DNA from: an uncultured Porphyromonadaceae bacterium
Lineage (GTDB): Bacteria > Bacteroidota > Bacteroidia > Bacteroidales > Muribaculaceae
Assembly (NCBI GenBank): GCA_905198125.1
Contig: CAJKBH010000011.1
Span: forward strand, 1 to 64,000
Direction of reading: 5' to 3'
DNA length: 64,000 bases
The translations under genes were made by a program, and so were the position numbers. The notes below the pieces were generated by a model, which saw nothing but the letters and a program-made list of their open reading frames with translations, was not told the origin of the DNA and made no database searches. This document shows, piece after piece, positions 26,427 through 34,245 of this stretch. How positions within the stretch are numbered: position 1 is the stretch's first letter; each line of letters starts with the position of its first letter.

Positions 26427-26685
26427 CGAGGAAAGCTAATGCTGATTTGGCCCGGATTTCACCGGCTTCCATCTGTCTGACCTGTTTTAAACTGCATTTG
26501 ATGCTTTGGGTCATGGCATCAACTTTTCGTTGTTGAGCCGGTGATAGAGTCACATCTTCATTCCCGATGCTCACAAGAGCATAAAGCGAGTTTTTGCGAC
26601 GAATCAATACGCGCTCACCCGCAGATGCTCTGTCAAAAGATTCCGCTAAGTTATTTCGATATTCTCTTACTGACAATGCTTCCAT
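26416..26685 (-). CDS. Phd/YefM-like antitoxin
   Basis: An 89-residue protein starting MEALSVREYRNNLAESFDRA, the typical N-terminal Phd/YefM DNA-binding fold, with SLYALVSIGNEDV as the central strand block. The C-terminal 40 residues are charged and probably bind the toxin. Antitoxins of this kind repress their own promoter as a complex with the toxin. A consensus promoter lies 52 bases upstream. The gene overlaps the toxin gene by 11 bases. Confidence 0.87.
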   Translation of the reverse strand: MEALSVREYRNNLAESFDRASAGERVLIRRKNSLYALVSIGNEDVTLSPAQQRKVDAMTQSIKCSLKQVRQMEAGEIRAKSALAFLDEL

Positions 26686-26736
26686 ATTGATAATGACTTA
26701 AATACGTAAAACAATAATGCTATTATTAATCTGATG

Positions 26737-26768
26737 CAAATATAACAGCTTTTTATTATTAAAACAAA
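26737..26768 (-). promoter_or_regulatory. Promoter for the toxin-antitoxin operon
   Basis: On the minus strand TTTG (26768-26765) and TATATTTG (26744-26737) are 20 bases apart. The surrounding DNA is very AT-rich. Confidence 0.75.
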
Positions 26769-26826
26769 TCTGTGTACAAAAATGTGTACACAAACATGAA
26801 TTATAAGTAAAATACGACAGCCCGTT

Positions 26827-26850
26827 GGGAGGCGGGGACACCGCCATCCC
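26827..26850. repeat. Palindrome sharing a core with the 43.5 kb REP-like cluster
   Basis: GGGA-GGCGG and CCGCC-a-TCCC form a hairpin just after the stop of the membrane protein gene on the minus strand. Its 12-base core GGGGACACCGCC (26834-26845) is identical to 43591-43602. Confidence 0.55.
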
Positions 26851-26852
26851 GG

Positions 26853-28256
26853 TCAGTTCGGGCGGACGGAGAAGGGGTAGCTGCGGCTACCGTCGGCGCT
26901 GGTCCAGGTGCCGCTGTAGCCGGAACGGCCTAAAATGCCGTCGAAACGCCCGGTCATTTTGTCGCCTACATATTCTTCAAGCACAAGACGGTCGCCGTCA
27001 TCCACACGCTGACCGCTGAGCTGTATGGGACGCTTGTTCTTGACGTACATATACTCGCCTGTGTAATATGCGCCTCCATCGGTGGTGAGCGTCATCTCTA
27101 TGGCGTATTTGTTGTCGATGGATCCTTTATAATGATGCGTGTACATGTCGGCCTCCGGCTCGGATTCTTCTTGCTTCGTTTTGCTCAGACCGGATTCACG
27201 CAGGCTTTCCACAATGGAGGTCAGCTCCTCGCTGTCGTTGTCGGAATCCATTGCTTCCGTTACTGATTCCGTAGTTTCCGATTCATGAGCGGATTCTACG
27301 CGTTTTGAGCCGTCATGCGTAAGGGGCGATAGACAGAGCCATGCTCCGAGGATCATCACGGCGATGGCGCCAAGTATGGAGCAGATTATGGCGAGAGTGC
27401 TGTGGTCTGACGGATATTCGTCCATTTCCGGGTCATCGGCCGGGGCGCCGTCGTTGATCTTGCACCATCCGGCTATAAGATAGCATGTCTGAAGAATCCA
27501 TAATAAGATTCCGACCAATCCGAGTAGAATCATGAATGCTATCGAGCCGCCTAATAGCGACATTATCGTACCTGCCGCATCGTCTGAAAATCCACGCATC
27601 ATCCCGCCGAGACTGCTGATGGAGCCGATGGAGATAAGCGCCATGGCTAAGAAAACGATGAGTGGGAAGAAGGCCAGGATGATTCCGAACGTGTAGGAAT
27701 TGCGCAATGTCCTGGCGCCTTGTCGCGCCATGTCGGTCCAACTGTCTTCGATATACAACTGATTGAATGCCGAGCGGAATTTGAACAGTGAAATCAGATT
27801 CAGCACCCAGCCCGCGAATGTGAACAGCAGTCCGAACATGCCGAGAAAGCTGCCTAAGAAAGTGCAGGCCATACCTATAAGTCCGAGCCAGCAGGCTGTG
27901 TACAGGCTGCCAGTGAGCCAGCGTCCGCGTTCGGTATGCTGAGCGTTACGGAAGCGGGACAGGCCGACCACATATACTATCCAGCCGGCTACGGTCAACG
28001 CTTCGAACAGCCGGGTGAATACCGACATCCGGTCGTGGACGGCAGAGAATTTGGCAAGCCCTTCGGCGTGGGAGCCGACACCGAACGACGAGGCTGTGTC
28101 GAGGATAGTGCCTAAATAATTGTCGACGGCATTGACGATGCCGAAGAAAAACTCAAACACGGAGGCAGCGCATCCGAATACCGTCAGGACGACGACGCCC
28201 CAGAAAATCAAGGAAGATGATGACCGCCATTCCAGGCGCAGTTCTGATTGATCCAT
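26853..28256 (-). CDS. Multi-pass membrane protein of unknown function
   Basis: A 467-residue protein I cannot assign to a named family. Residues 1-320 hold about seven to eight hydrophobic segments, including WGVVVLTVFGCAASVFEFFF and LAIICSILGAIAVMILGAWL. A hydrophilic linker rich in Ser and Glu follows (about 325-375). The final 95 residues form a small beta-rich domain with tandem turn motifs (GGAYYTGEYMYVKN, GDRLVLEEYVGDKMTGRFDG, GYSGTWTSADG), which looks like a MORN-like or calycin-like exterior domain. There is no partner gene in an operon. It is GC-richer than its neighbours and so may be native to the chromosome. Confidence 0.6.
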   Translation of the reverse strand: MDQSELRLEWRSSSSLIFWGVVVLTVFGCAASVFEFFFGIVNAVDNYLGTILDTASSFGVGSHAEGLAKFSAVHDRMSVFTRLFEALTVAGWIVYVVGLSRFRNAQHTERGRWLTGSLYTACWLGLIGMACTFLGSFLGMFGLLFTFAGWVLNLISLFKFRSAFNQLYIEDSWTDMARQGARTLRNSYTFGIILAFFPLIVFLAMALISIGSISSLGGMMRGFSDDAAGTIMSLLGGSIAFMILLGLVGILLWILQTCYLIAGWCKINDGAPADDPEMDEYPSDHSTLAIICSILGAIAVMILGAWLCLSPLTHDGSKRVESAHESETTESVTEAMDSDNDSEELTSIVESLRESGLSKTKQEESEPEADMYTHHYKGSIDNKYAIEMTLTTDGGAYYTGEYMYVKNKRPIQLSGQRVDDGDRLVLEEYVGDKMTGRFDGILGRSGYSGTWTSADGSRSYPFSVRPN

Positions 28257-28408
28257 TAATCGATAAGTTTATAGGTTAATTCTTATGAAAAGAATGCGTA
28301 AAGATACGAATAATTTCTTAAATTCCTATAATATGCGACTTTATGCGATATAAATCTTGACGGCCGGTTATTAAATTGTGTTAAAATCGGAGAAAAATCG
28401 GGTCGGAA

Positions 28409-28440
28409 TTTGGCGGGATGGAAAAATTGTTGTAATTTTG
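28409..28440 (+). promoter_or_regulatory. Promoter for the initiator tRNA gene
   Basis: TTTG at 28409-28412 and TAATTTTG at 28433-28440 with a 20-base spacer; the tRNA starts 21 bases later. Confidence 0.8.
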
Positions 28441-28460
28441 CAGTCGCAAAAAGGAAATAT

Positions 28461-28535
<75 letters not shown>

Positions 28536-28540
28536 AAGGA

Positions 28541-28576
28541 AACGAATCTTGGAGTAATTCAAGATTCGTTTTTTTG
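28541..28576 (+). terminator. Terminator after tRNA-fMet
   Basis: AACGAATCTTG (28541-28551) pairs with CAAGATTCGTT (28560-28570) over 11 bp, followed by T5. The T run also supplies the -33 TTTG of the next promoter. Confidence 0.92.
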
Positions 28577-28603
28577 TTATATCATAATAAATAGGTAAAT
28601 TTG
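28573..28603 (+). promoter_or_regulatory. Promoter for the MNT/HEPN pair, giving a near-leaderless mRNA
   Basis: TTTG (28573-28576) and TAAATTTG (28596-28603) have a 19-base spacer. The ATG at 28609 is only 5 bases after the -7 element, about where transcription should start. Confidence 0.75.
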
Positions 28604-28608
28604 CAAGT

Positions 28609-28908
28609 ATGAAACTGATAGAACTGCATTTGGATCAGATTGCAGCCTTGTGCCGAAAGTACAAGGTCGCAAAACTATGGGTTTTCGGATCAATTCTTAC
28701 TTCACGTTTCAACGATAAGAGCGATGTGGATTTTTCTGTGGTTTTCCATTACGATCAAATCCCGGACCTTTTTCTGACCTTTTTTGATTTTATTGATGAA
28801 TTGCGTCATCTGCTCGGCCGAGAAGTGGATCTGGTAGATGAAACGGCTATAAAGAATGACATTTTCAGGAAAGAACTGGATAATACTAAACAATTGATAT
28901 ATGGATGA
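28609..28908 (+). CDS. MNT-type nucleotidyltransferase antitoxin
   Basis: A 99-residue minimal nucleotidyltransferase. The catalytic GS block and DxD are present in WVFGSILTSRFNDKSDVDFSVVF, and REVDLVDETA holds the third acidic position. In studied MntA-HepT modules this enzyme adds AMP to a tyrosine in the HEPN toxin and so silences it. The gene overlaps the HEPN gene by 8 bases. It follows the initiator tRNA terminator and its promoter leaves almost no leader. Confidence 0.9.
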   Translation: MKLIELHLDQIAALCRKYKVAKLWVFGSILTSRFNDKSDVDFSVVFHYDQIPDLFLTFFDFIDELRHLLGREVDLVDETAIKNDIFRKELDNTKQLIYG

Positions 28909-29245
28909 ACAAATTCACAAATTGCTTAAGGATATATTAAACGGTATATCTAATATAGAATTATTCTGTTCTTCCAGGCCAAAAGAGTATCAGGCCTTTT
29001 GTGAGGATAAGTGTTTTAGAAGTGCCGTTCAATGGGAAATCGCCATAATAGGTGAGGCCATGAACAGGATATTAAAAATTAATCCGAAGATTCCAATTAC
29101 GTCGGCACGTAGAATAGTTGATACCCGTAATTATCTGATTCATGGCTATGATAGCCTGAGAGATGACATAATTTGGGCTATTGTAATTCGACATCTTCCA
29201 TTGTTGAAACAGGAAGTATTGCAACTGTGTGAATCGTCTGAATGA
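28901..29245 (+). CDS. HEPN-domain toxin (HepT, DUF86)
   Basis: A 114-residue helical protein of the HEPN/DUF86 family. The ribonuclease motif is R76-x4-H81-x-Y83 in RNYLIHGY, where R and H form the RNase site and Y is the position known in HepT proteins to be AMP-modified by the MNT partner. Conserved CFRSAVQWEIAIIGEAMNRI is also typical. HepT toxins cut RNA, in some cases tRNA; lying next to a tRNA gene here may be chance. Translation is coupled to the antitoxin through an 8-base overlap. Length and motifs are intact, so the module is probably active. Confidence 0.9.
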   Translation: MDEQIHKLLKDILNGISNIELFCSSRPKEYQAFCEDKCFRSAVQWEIAIIGEAMNRILKINPKIPITSARRIVDTRNYLIHGYDSLRDDIIWAIVIRHLPLLKQEVLQLCESSE

Positions 29246-29272
29246 CATCTATCCATATTAATATCAGGGAGA

Positions 29273-29935
29273 ATGGAGGTAGTATACGAGGACAATCATC
29301 TGATCATAGTCGATAAGGCGGTGGGGGAGATAGTGCAGGGGGACAAGACCGGCGACAAACCGCTGTCGGAAATCGTAAAGGAATATATCAAGGAGAAATA
29401 CGCCAAGCCGGGGAATGTGTTCTGCGGCGTGGTGCATCGTCTGGACCGTCCGGTGTCGGGCCTCGTGGTCCTGGCCCGCACGTCCAAGGCTCTGGAGCGG
29501 ATGAACCGGATGTTCCGCGACGGCGAGGTGCACAAAACGTACTGGGCGCTCGTGCAGGGACAACCCGAACAGCCCGAGGCATTGTTGGAGGACTGGCTCG
29601 TTTCGGACGGCCGCATCAACAAGACGTTCGTGGTCAAGGAAGGGGCCCGTGATGCAAAACTGTCACGCCTTGAATACCGCACCATAGGCAGGGGCGACCG
29701 CTACACCCTGCTGGAAGTGAAACTGCTCACCGGACGCAAGCACCAGATTCGCGCGCAGCTCGCAAACATAGGCTGTCCCATCAAGGGAGACCTGAAATAT
29801 GGCGCCAGGCGTTCCAACCCCGACGGCGGCATATCCCTGCAGTCGCATTCCATCGAATTCATACATCCGGTAAGCAAGGAAAAGATACAATTGGAGCTTG
29901 CTCCCACGCCCGAAATGCAGAAAATCATAGGCTGA
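29273..29935 (+). CDS. RluA-family pseudouridine synthase
   Basis: A 220-residue enzyme that converts uridine to pseudouridine in rRNA or tRNA. The catalytic Asp58 lies in HRLDRPVSGLVVLARTS, and the second block LLTGRKHQIRAQLANIGCPI is also intact. There is no S4 domain, as in the short RluA/TruC-type members. The target base cannot be determined. The gene stands 27 bases after hepT and 60 before tetR, and its GC-rich coding shows return to core chromosomal DNA. Confidence 0.92.
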   Translation: MEVVYEDNHLIIVDKAVGEIVQGDKTGDKPLSEIVKEYIKEKYAKPGNVFCGVVHRLDRPVSGLVVLARTSKALERMNRMFRDGEVHKTYWALVQGQPEQPEALLEDWLVSDGRINKTFVVKEGARDAKLSRLEYRTIGRGDRYTLLEVKLLTGRKHQIRAQLANIGCPIKGDLKYGARRSNPDGGISLQSHSIEFIHPVSKEKIQLELAPTPEMQKIIG

Positions 29936-29995
29936 GAAGCCAATTTTATAAATTTTTTTGTAAATTTGCACATAATATATCCGTATGTGTAAAAA

Positions 29996-30577
29996 ATGGT
30001 AAAGAAAACACGCGATAAATTCATAGAGGTGGCCCGCAGTCTGTTCGCACGTCAAGGCGTGGAGAACACCACTATGAACGACATAGCGACGGCGTCGGAC
30101 AAGGGGCGCCGTACCATCTACACATACTTCAAATCGAAGCGCGAGATATTCAACGCCGTCATAGACAGCGAGACTGAGGACCTGATACGCTCCATGCGTC
30201 TGATAGTGACGCTCCCCAACACGCCGGAGAAAAAGCTGCGGGAGTTCGTGGCCGTGCGGCTGGAGAAAATGAGCGAGATAGTGCTCAGAAACGGGTCGCT
30301 GCGGGCAGGATTCTTCCGCGACGTGCGCAAGGTGGACCGCGCGCGCTCCATCATTTCAAAGAAAGAGATAACGCTGCTGATGAGCATCCTGGAGGAGGGT
30401 GTTCACGACGGCGTGTTCAGGATAAACGACATCAAGGAAACGGCGATCATCGTCACGAACTGCATCCACGGCATGGATGTGCCTTATATCCGCAACACCC
30501 TGTCGGAATACGGCATAGGCAAGGAGAAGATTGTGGAGATGGTGACCGGCCTGATACTTAACGGAATAAAACGATAA
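29996..30577 (+). CDS. TetR family transcriptional regulator
   Basis: A 193-residue regulator. The N-terminal helix-turn-helix covers about 8-55 (FIEVARSLFARQGVENTTMNDIATASDKGRRTIYTYFKSK in pieces) and is a close match to the TetR family. The remaining helical part is the ligand and dimer domain, with no recognisable ligand signature. A TAAATTTG element at 29961-29968 lies 27 bases upstream without a clear -33. The stop is 13 bases before fabG, so it is co-transcribed with a fatty-acid gene and could regulate lipid synthesis; that is inference. Confidence 0.88.
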   Translation: MVKKTRDKFIEVARSLFARQGVENTTMNDIATASDKGRRTIYTYFKSKREIFNAVIDSETEDLIRSMRLIVTLPNTPEKKLREFVAVRLEKMSEIVLRNGSLRAGFFRDVRKVDRARSIISKKEITLLMSILEEGVHDGVFRINDIKETAIIVTNCIHGMDVPYIRNTLSEYGIGKEKIVEMVTGLILNGIKR

Positions 30578-30590
30578 ATAAAGATAACTG

Positions 30591-31337
30591 ATGAAATTAC
30601 TTGAAGGAAAGACAGCAGTAATCACCGGCGCCGCCCGCGGCATCGGCAAGGAAATCGCACTGAAATATGCATCCGAGGGATGTAACATCGCCTTCACCGA
30701 CCTGGTGATAGACGAGAACGGCAAGAAGACCGAGGAGGAGATAGCAGCCTACGGCGTTAAGTGCAAGGGCTATGCCTCGAACGCCGCCGACTTCGCCGTC
30801 ACCGAGGCAGTCGTGAACGAGATCAAGAACGATTTCGGCCGTATCGACATCCTGGTGAACAACGCCGGCATCACCAAGGACGGACTGATGCTGCGCATGA
30901 CCGAGCAGCAGTGGGACGCCGTGATTGCAGTGAACCTGAAATCCGCATTCAACTACATACACGCAGTTCTGCCCATCATGATGCGTCAGCGCAACGGCTC
31001 TATCATCAACATGGCATCCGTTGTCGGCGTTCACGGTAACGCAGGACAGAGCAACTACGCCGCATCGAAGGCCGGTCTGATTGCCCTGGCCAAGAGCATC
31101 GCGCAGGAGGTGGGCAGCCGCGGCATCCGCGCCAATGCAATCGCCCCCGGTTTCATCGAGACTGCAATGACCGCAGCTCTGCCCGACGAGGTACGCGAGG
31201 AATGGTGCAAGAAGATTCCGTTGCGTCGTGGCGGCAAGGTGGAGGATATCGCCAACGTGGCAACGTTCCTGGCTTCCGATATGTCGGGATATGTCACCGG
31301 TCAGGTTATCCAGGTGGACGGCGGCATGAACATGTAA
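30591..31337 (+). CDS. fabG: 3-oxoacyl-ACP reductase
   Basis: A 248-residue short-chain dehydrogenase that reduces 3-oxoacyl-ACP with NADPH in fatty-acid elongation. Visible features are the dinucleotide motif TGAARGIGKE, the NNAG structural block (DILVNNAGITKDGLMLRM), the catalytic Ser in MASVVG, and Tyr-x3-Lys in SNYAASKAGLIAL. The C-terminal end GYVTGQVIQVDGGM is typical of FabG. It follows a TetR gene by 13 bases and precedes ispD by 9, so the three form an operon joining lipid and isoprenoid synthesis. Confidence 0.93.
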   Translation: MKLLEGKTAVITGAARGIGKEIALKYASEGCNIAFTDLVIDENGKKTEEEIAAYGVKCKGYASNAADFAVTEAVVNEIKNDFGRIDILVNNAGITKDGLMLRMTEQQWDAVIAVNLKSAFNYIHAVLPIMMRQRNGSIINMASVVGVHGNAGQSNYAASKAGLIALAKSIAQEVGSRGIRANAIAPGFIETAMTAALPDEVREEWCKKIPLRRGGKVEDIANVATFLASDMSGYVTGQVIQVDGGMNM

Positions 31338-31346
31338 TCATGCATT

Positions 31347-32057
31347 ATGCATCCGCATAAATATGCCGTGATATTAGCCGGCGGCAACGGAAGTCGCGCC
31401 GGTGGTGAAATGCCCAAACAGTTCGTTGAACTGTTGGGCATTCCCATATTATGGTGGTCGGTCCGGGCGTTCCATGCCGCCGACCCCGACACACACATCG
31501 TCATAGTGATGAACCCCTCGTTCTGGGACGACTGGGACATCATCTACAGCGAACTGCCGGAGGAGGACCGGCGAATCCCGTTGCAGCTGTTTTGCGGCGG
31601 CCGCAGCCGTACCGAATCGGTATGGAACGGTATAATGGACCTCCCGCACGACGCCGACACGCTCATTGCCGTACATGACGCGGCCCGGCCTCTGATCACA
31701 AAGGAAATGGTCGCCGGGCTTTGGAAAACGGCGGAGGAGAAAGGCTCGGCAGTGCCGTGTGTGGAGGAAGTGAACTCGCTCCGGGTAAAGGATGGCGGCG
31801 ACACACGTCCCGTGGACCGTGCCGATTACTTAGTGGTGCAGACTCCGCAGGTGTTCCGTGCCGACATACTGCACGAGGCATACGTGAAGCGCACTCCGGA
31901 GGCAAAGTTTACCGACGACGCCAGCCTGGTGCAGCAGGCCGGTTACGATATAACCGTAGCACCTGGAATCCCGGACAATATCAAGGTGACGAATCCGATG
32001 GACTTCGCCGTGGCCGAGGCGATAATGCGGTATCAGACAGATAAGAAACGGGACTGA
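31347..32057 (+). CDS. ispD: 2-C-methyl-D-erythritol 4-phosphate cytidylyltransferase
   Basis: A 236-residue cytidylyltransferase for the third step of the MEP isoprenoid pathway. The nucleotide loop is ILAGGNGSRAGGEMPKQF, a slightly altered form of LAAGxGxRMGxxxPKQ. VHDAARPLI and VVQTPQVFRADIL, the family's other signatures, are intact, with FTDDASLVQQAGYDI near the end. CDP-ribitol pyrophosphorylases look similar, so a role in cell-surface polymer synthesis is a less likely alternative. It starts 9 bases after fabG and ends 34 bases before recG. Confidence 0.9.
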   Translation: MHPHKYAVILAGGNGSRAGGEMPKQFVELLGIPILWWSVRAFHAADPDTHIVIVMNPSFWDDWDIIYSELPEEDRRIPLQLFCGGRSRTESVWNGIMDLPHDADTLIAVHDAARPLITKEMVAGLWKTAEEKGSAVPCVEEVNSLRVKDGGDTRPVDRADYLVVQTPQVFRADILHEAYVKRTPEAKFTDDASLVQQAGYDITVAPGIPDNIKVTNPMDFAVAEAIMRYQTDKKRD

Positions 32058-32091
32058 GTAAGGAGAAACAGGCGGGAAAAGAAAGCGAAAA

Positions 32092-34245
32092 ATGAGCGTA
32101 TTCTGGGAAACGGACATAGTGTATCTGAAGGGTGTGGGACCATTCCGGGCCAACACGCTGAAGAAAGAGTTCGGCATCGGCACGATGCGCGAACTGCTGT
32201 ACTATTTCCCGTTCCGCTATCTCGACAAGAGCCGTTTCTACAGCATCCGCGAACTGGAAGGGGAGATGCCCGCCGTGCAGATACGCGGACGTTTCCTGCA
32301 GCTGGAACTTGAAGGCGAAGGTGCGCGTATGAGGCTACGCGGCGTATTCACCGACGGCGACAGGCTGATGGAATGCGTGTGGTTTTCCAAAGCCAAGGCG
32401 ATGAAAGACTACTACCGGGTCGGCAAGGAGTACATCATCTTCGGCAAACCTCAGGAATACCGCAACGTATGGTCCATCTCGCACCCGGAGGTGACCGTTT
32501 ACGATCCCGCCAAACCTCCCACGGGCTTCTGCGGAGTGTACAATCTCACGGATTCGGCACGCAAGGGCGGTTTTTCGTCCAAGTCGTTCAACACGCTGGT
32601 CAGCACCCTGTTGCAGCATCCACGGATGCACGAGGTGAAGGATACGTTGCCCGAGGAGGTGCGGCAGATGTTTCATCTGATGCCGCTTCACGACACACTG
32701 CGCGAACTGCATTTCCCGTCCTCGCCCGACCGGCTGCGCAAGGCCCGCGAACGGATGAAGTTTGAGGAGCTGTTCTATCTGCAACTCAATATATTGCGTT
32801 ATTCGCGCCAGCGCAGCAAGCGGATAGCCGGCATACCGTTTCTGAAGATCGGCCCCGTGTTCAACGATTATTACCGCAAGTGCATCCCGTTCGAACTGAC
32901 CGGCGCGCAGAAGCGCGTGCTGCACGAGATCCGCGATGACATGCGCACCGGACGGCAGATGAACCGTCTGTTGCAGGGAGACGTAGGCTCCGGCAAAACC
33001 ATGGTGGCGTTCATGACGCTGCTGATGGCCATAGACAACGGCTGTCAGGGCGCGCTGATGGCCCCTACCGAGATACTCGCCACGCAGCATTACGAGACGC
33101 TGAAAGGATGGGGCGAACAGGTAGGCATCCGCGTTGAACTGCTGACCGGAAGCACCCGCGCCAAGAAACGCCGCGAGCTGCACGAGGCGTTGGAGAACGG
33201 CGACATAGACATATTGATAGGCACTCACGCCCTGATAGAGGATGCAGTGAAATTCAAGCGCCTCGGCGTGGCGGTGATTGACGAGCAGCACCGCTTCGGC
33301 GTGGCCCAGCGCGCCCGTATGTGGGGCAAAGGTCCGATAGCGCCGCATGTGCTGGTGATGACCGCCACCCCGATACCGCGCACATTGGCCATGACCGTGT
33401 ACGGCGACCTCGACGTGTCGGTGATAGACGAGCTTCCTCCCGGCCGCAAGCCGATAGATACGCGCCTCAGATACGAGGACAACCGCATGGAGGTGTACCG
33501 GCTGCTGGAGCGCGAGCTTCGTGCCGGACGCCAGGTGTATGTGGTGTATCCGTTGGTGAAGGAAAACCAGAAGCTCGACCTCAAGAGCGTGGAGGAGGGT
33601 TACAACCGCCTTGTCGGTATTTTCAGGGACTGGAAGGTGGGGATGATACACGGCCAGATGAAGGCCGAGGCCAAGGACGCGCAGATGGATATGTTCGTCA
33701 GCCGCGAGACGCAGATACTCGTGGCCACCACCGTGATAGAGGTGGGCGTGAACGTGCCCAATGCCTCGGTGATGCTGATAGAGAACGCCGAGCGTTTCGG
33801 ACTGTCGCAGCTTCACCAGTTGCGCGGACGTGTGGGACGCGGCGCCGACCACAGCTACTGCGTGCTGATGACCAAGCGCGAGATAGGGAGCGACACGCGC
33901 AAGCGGCTGGAGGTGATGACAAGCACCACCGACGGCTTCCTTGTGTCGGAGGCCGACATGAAGATGCGTGGTCCCGGCGACATGGAGGGCACGCAGCAGA
34001 GCGGCATCGCCTGGCATCTGAACGTGGCCAACCTCGCCACCGACGGCCAGATCCTCAACATAGCCCGTCAGGCAGCCGACATGGTGCTGAACGGATGTCC
34101 CGCGCTCGTGACCGACCGCAGCGGCAATCCCGACAAACCGCTGCAGAACGAATCATTGCAAATTTCGACCGAATCGGAAAATATTTTGAGGGGGGAATTG
34201 TGTTATAGATTTCAGAAGGAGTACGATTGGTCACAGATATCATGA
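32092..34245 (+). CDS. recG: ATP-dependent DNA helicase RecG
   Basis: A 717-residue helicase that reverses stalled forks and processes recombination intermediates. The N-terminal wedge domain (about 60-170) precedes the motor: motif I LLQGDVGSGKTMVAFMTL, motif II VIDEQHRFGVAQR (DEQH), motif III MTATPIPRTLAMTVYGDL, and the C-terminal motifs VIEVGVNVPNAS and QLHQLRGRVGRG. Length and order match the family. The stop overlaps the start of the next helicase gene in ATGA (34242-34245), so the two are translated together. Confidence 0.96.
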   Translation: MSVFWETDIVYLKGVGPFRANTLKKEFGIGTMRELLYYFPFRYLDKSRFYSIRELEGEMPAVQIRGRFLQLELEGEGARMRLRGVFTDGDRLMECVWFSKAKAMKDYYRVGKEYIIFGKPQEYRNVWSISHPEVTVYDPAKPPTGFCGVYNLTDSARKGGFSSKSFNTLVSTLLQHPRMHEVKDTLPEEVRQMFHLMPLHDTLRELHFPSSPDRLRKARERMKFEELFYLQLNILRYSRQRSKRIAGIPFLKIGPVFNDYYRKCIPFELTGAQKRVLHEIRDDMRTGRQMNRLLQGDVGSGKTMVAFMTLLMAIDNGCQGALMAPTEILATQHYETLKGWGEQVGIRVELLTGSTRAKKRRELHEALENGDIDILIGTHALIEDAVKFKRLGVAVIDEQHRFGVAQRARMWGKGPIAPHVLVMTATPIPRTLAMTVYGDLDVSVIDELPPGRKPIDTRLRYEDNRMEVYRLLERELRAGRQVYVVYPLVKENQKLDLKSVEEGYNRLVGIFRDWKVGMIHGQMKAEAKDAQMDMFVSRETQILVATTVIEVGVNVPNASVMLIENAERFGLSQLHQLRGRVGRGADHSYCVLMTKREIGSDTRKRLEVMTSTTDGFLVSEADMKMRGPGDMEGTQQSGIAWHLNVANLATDGQILNIARQAADMVLNGCPALVTDRSGNPDKPLQNESLQISTESENILRGELCYRFQKEYDWSQIS

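Noticed and set aside
32335..34017. A 560-codon minus-strand frame opposite recG
   Set aside because: Shadow of recG with no motif or plausible promoter.
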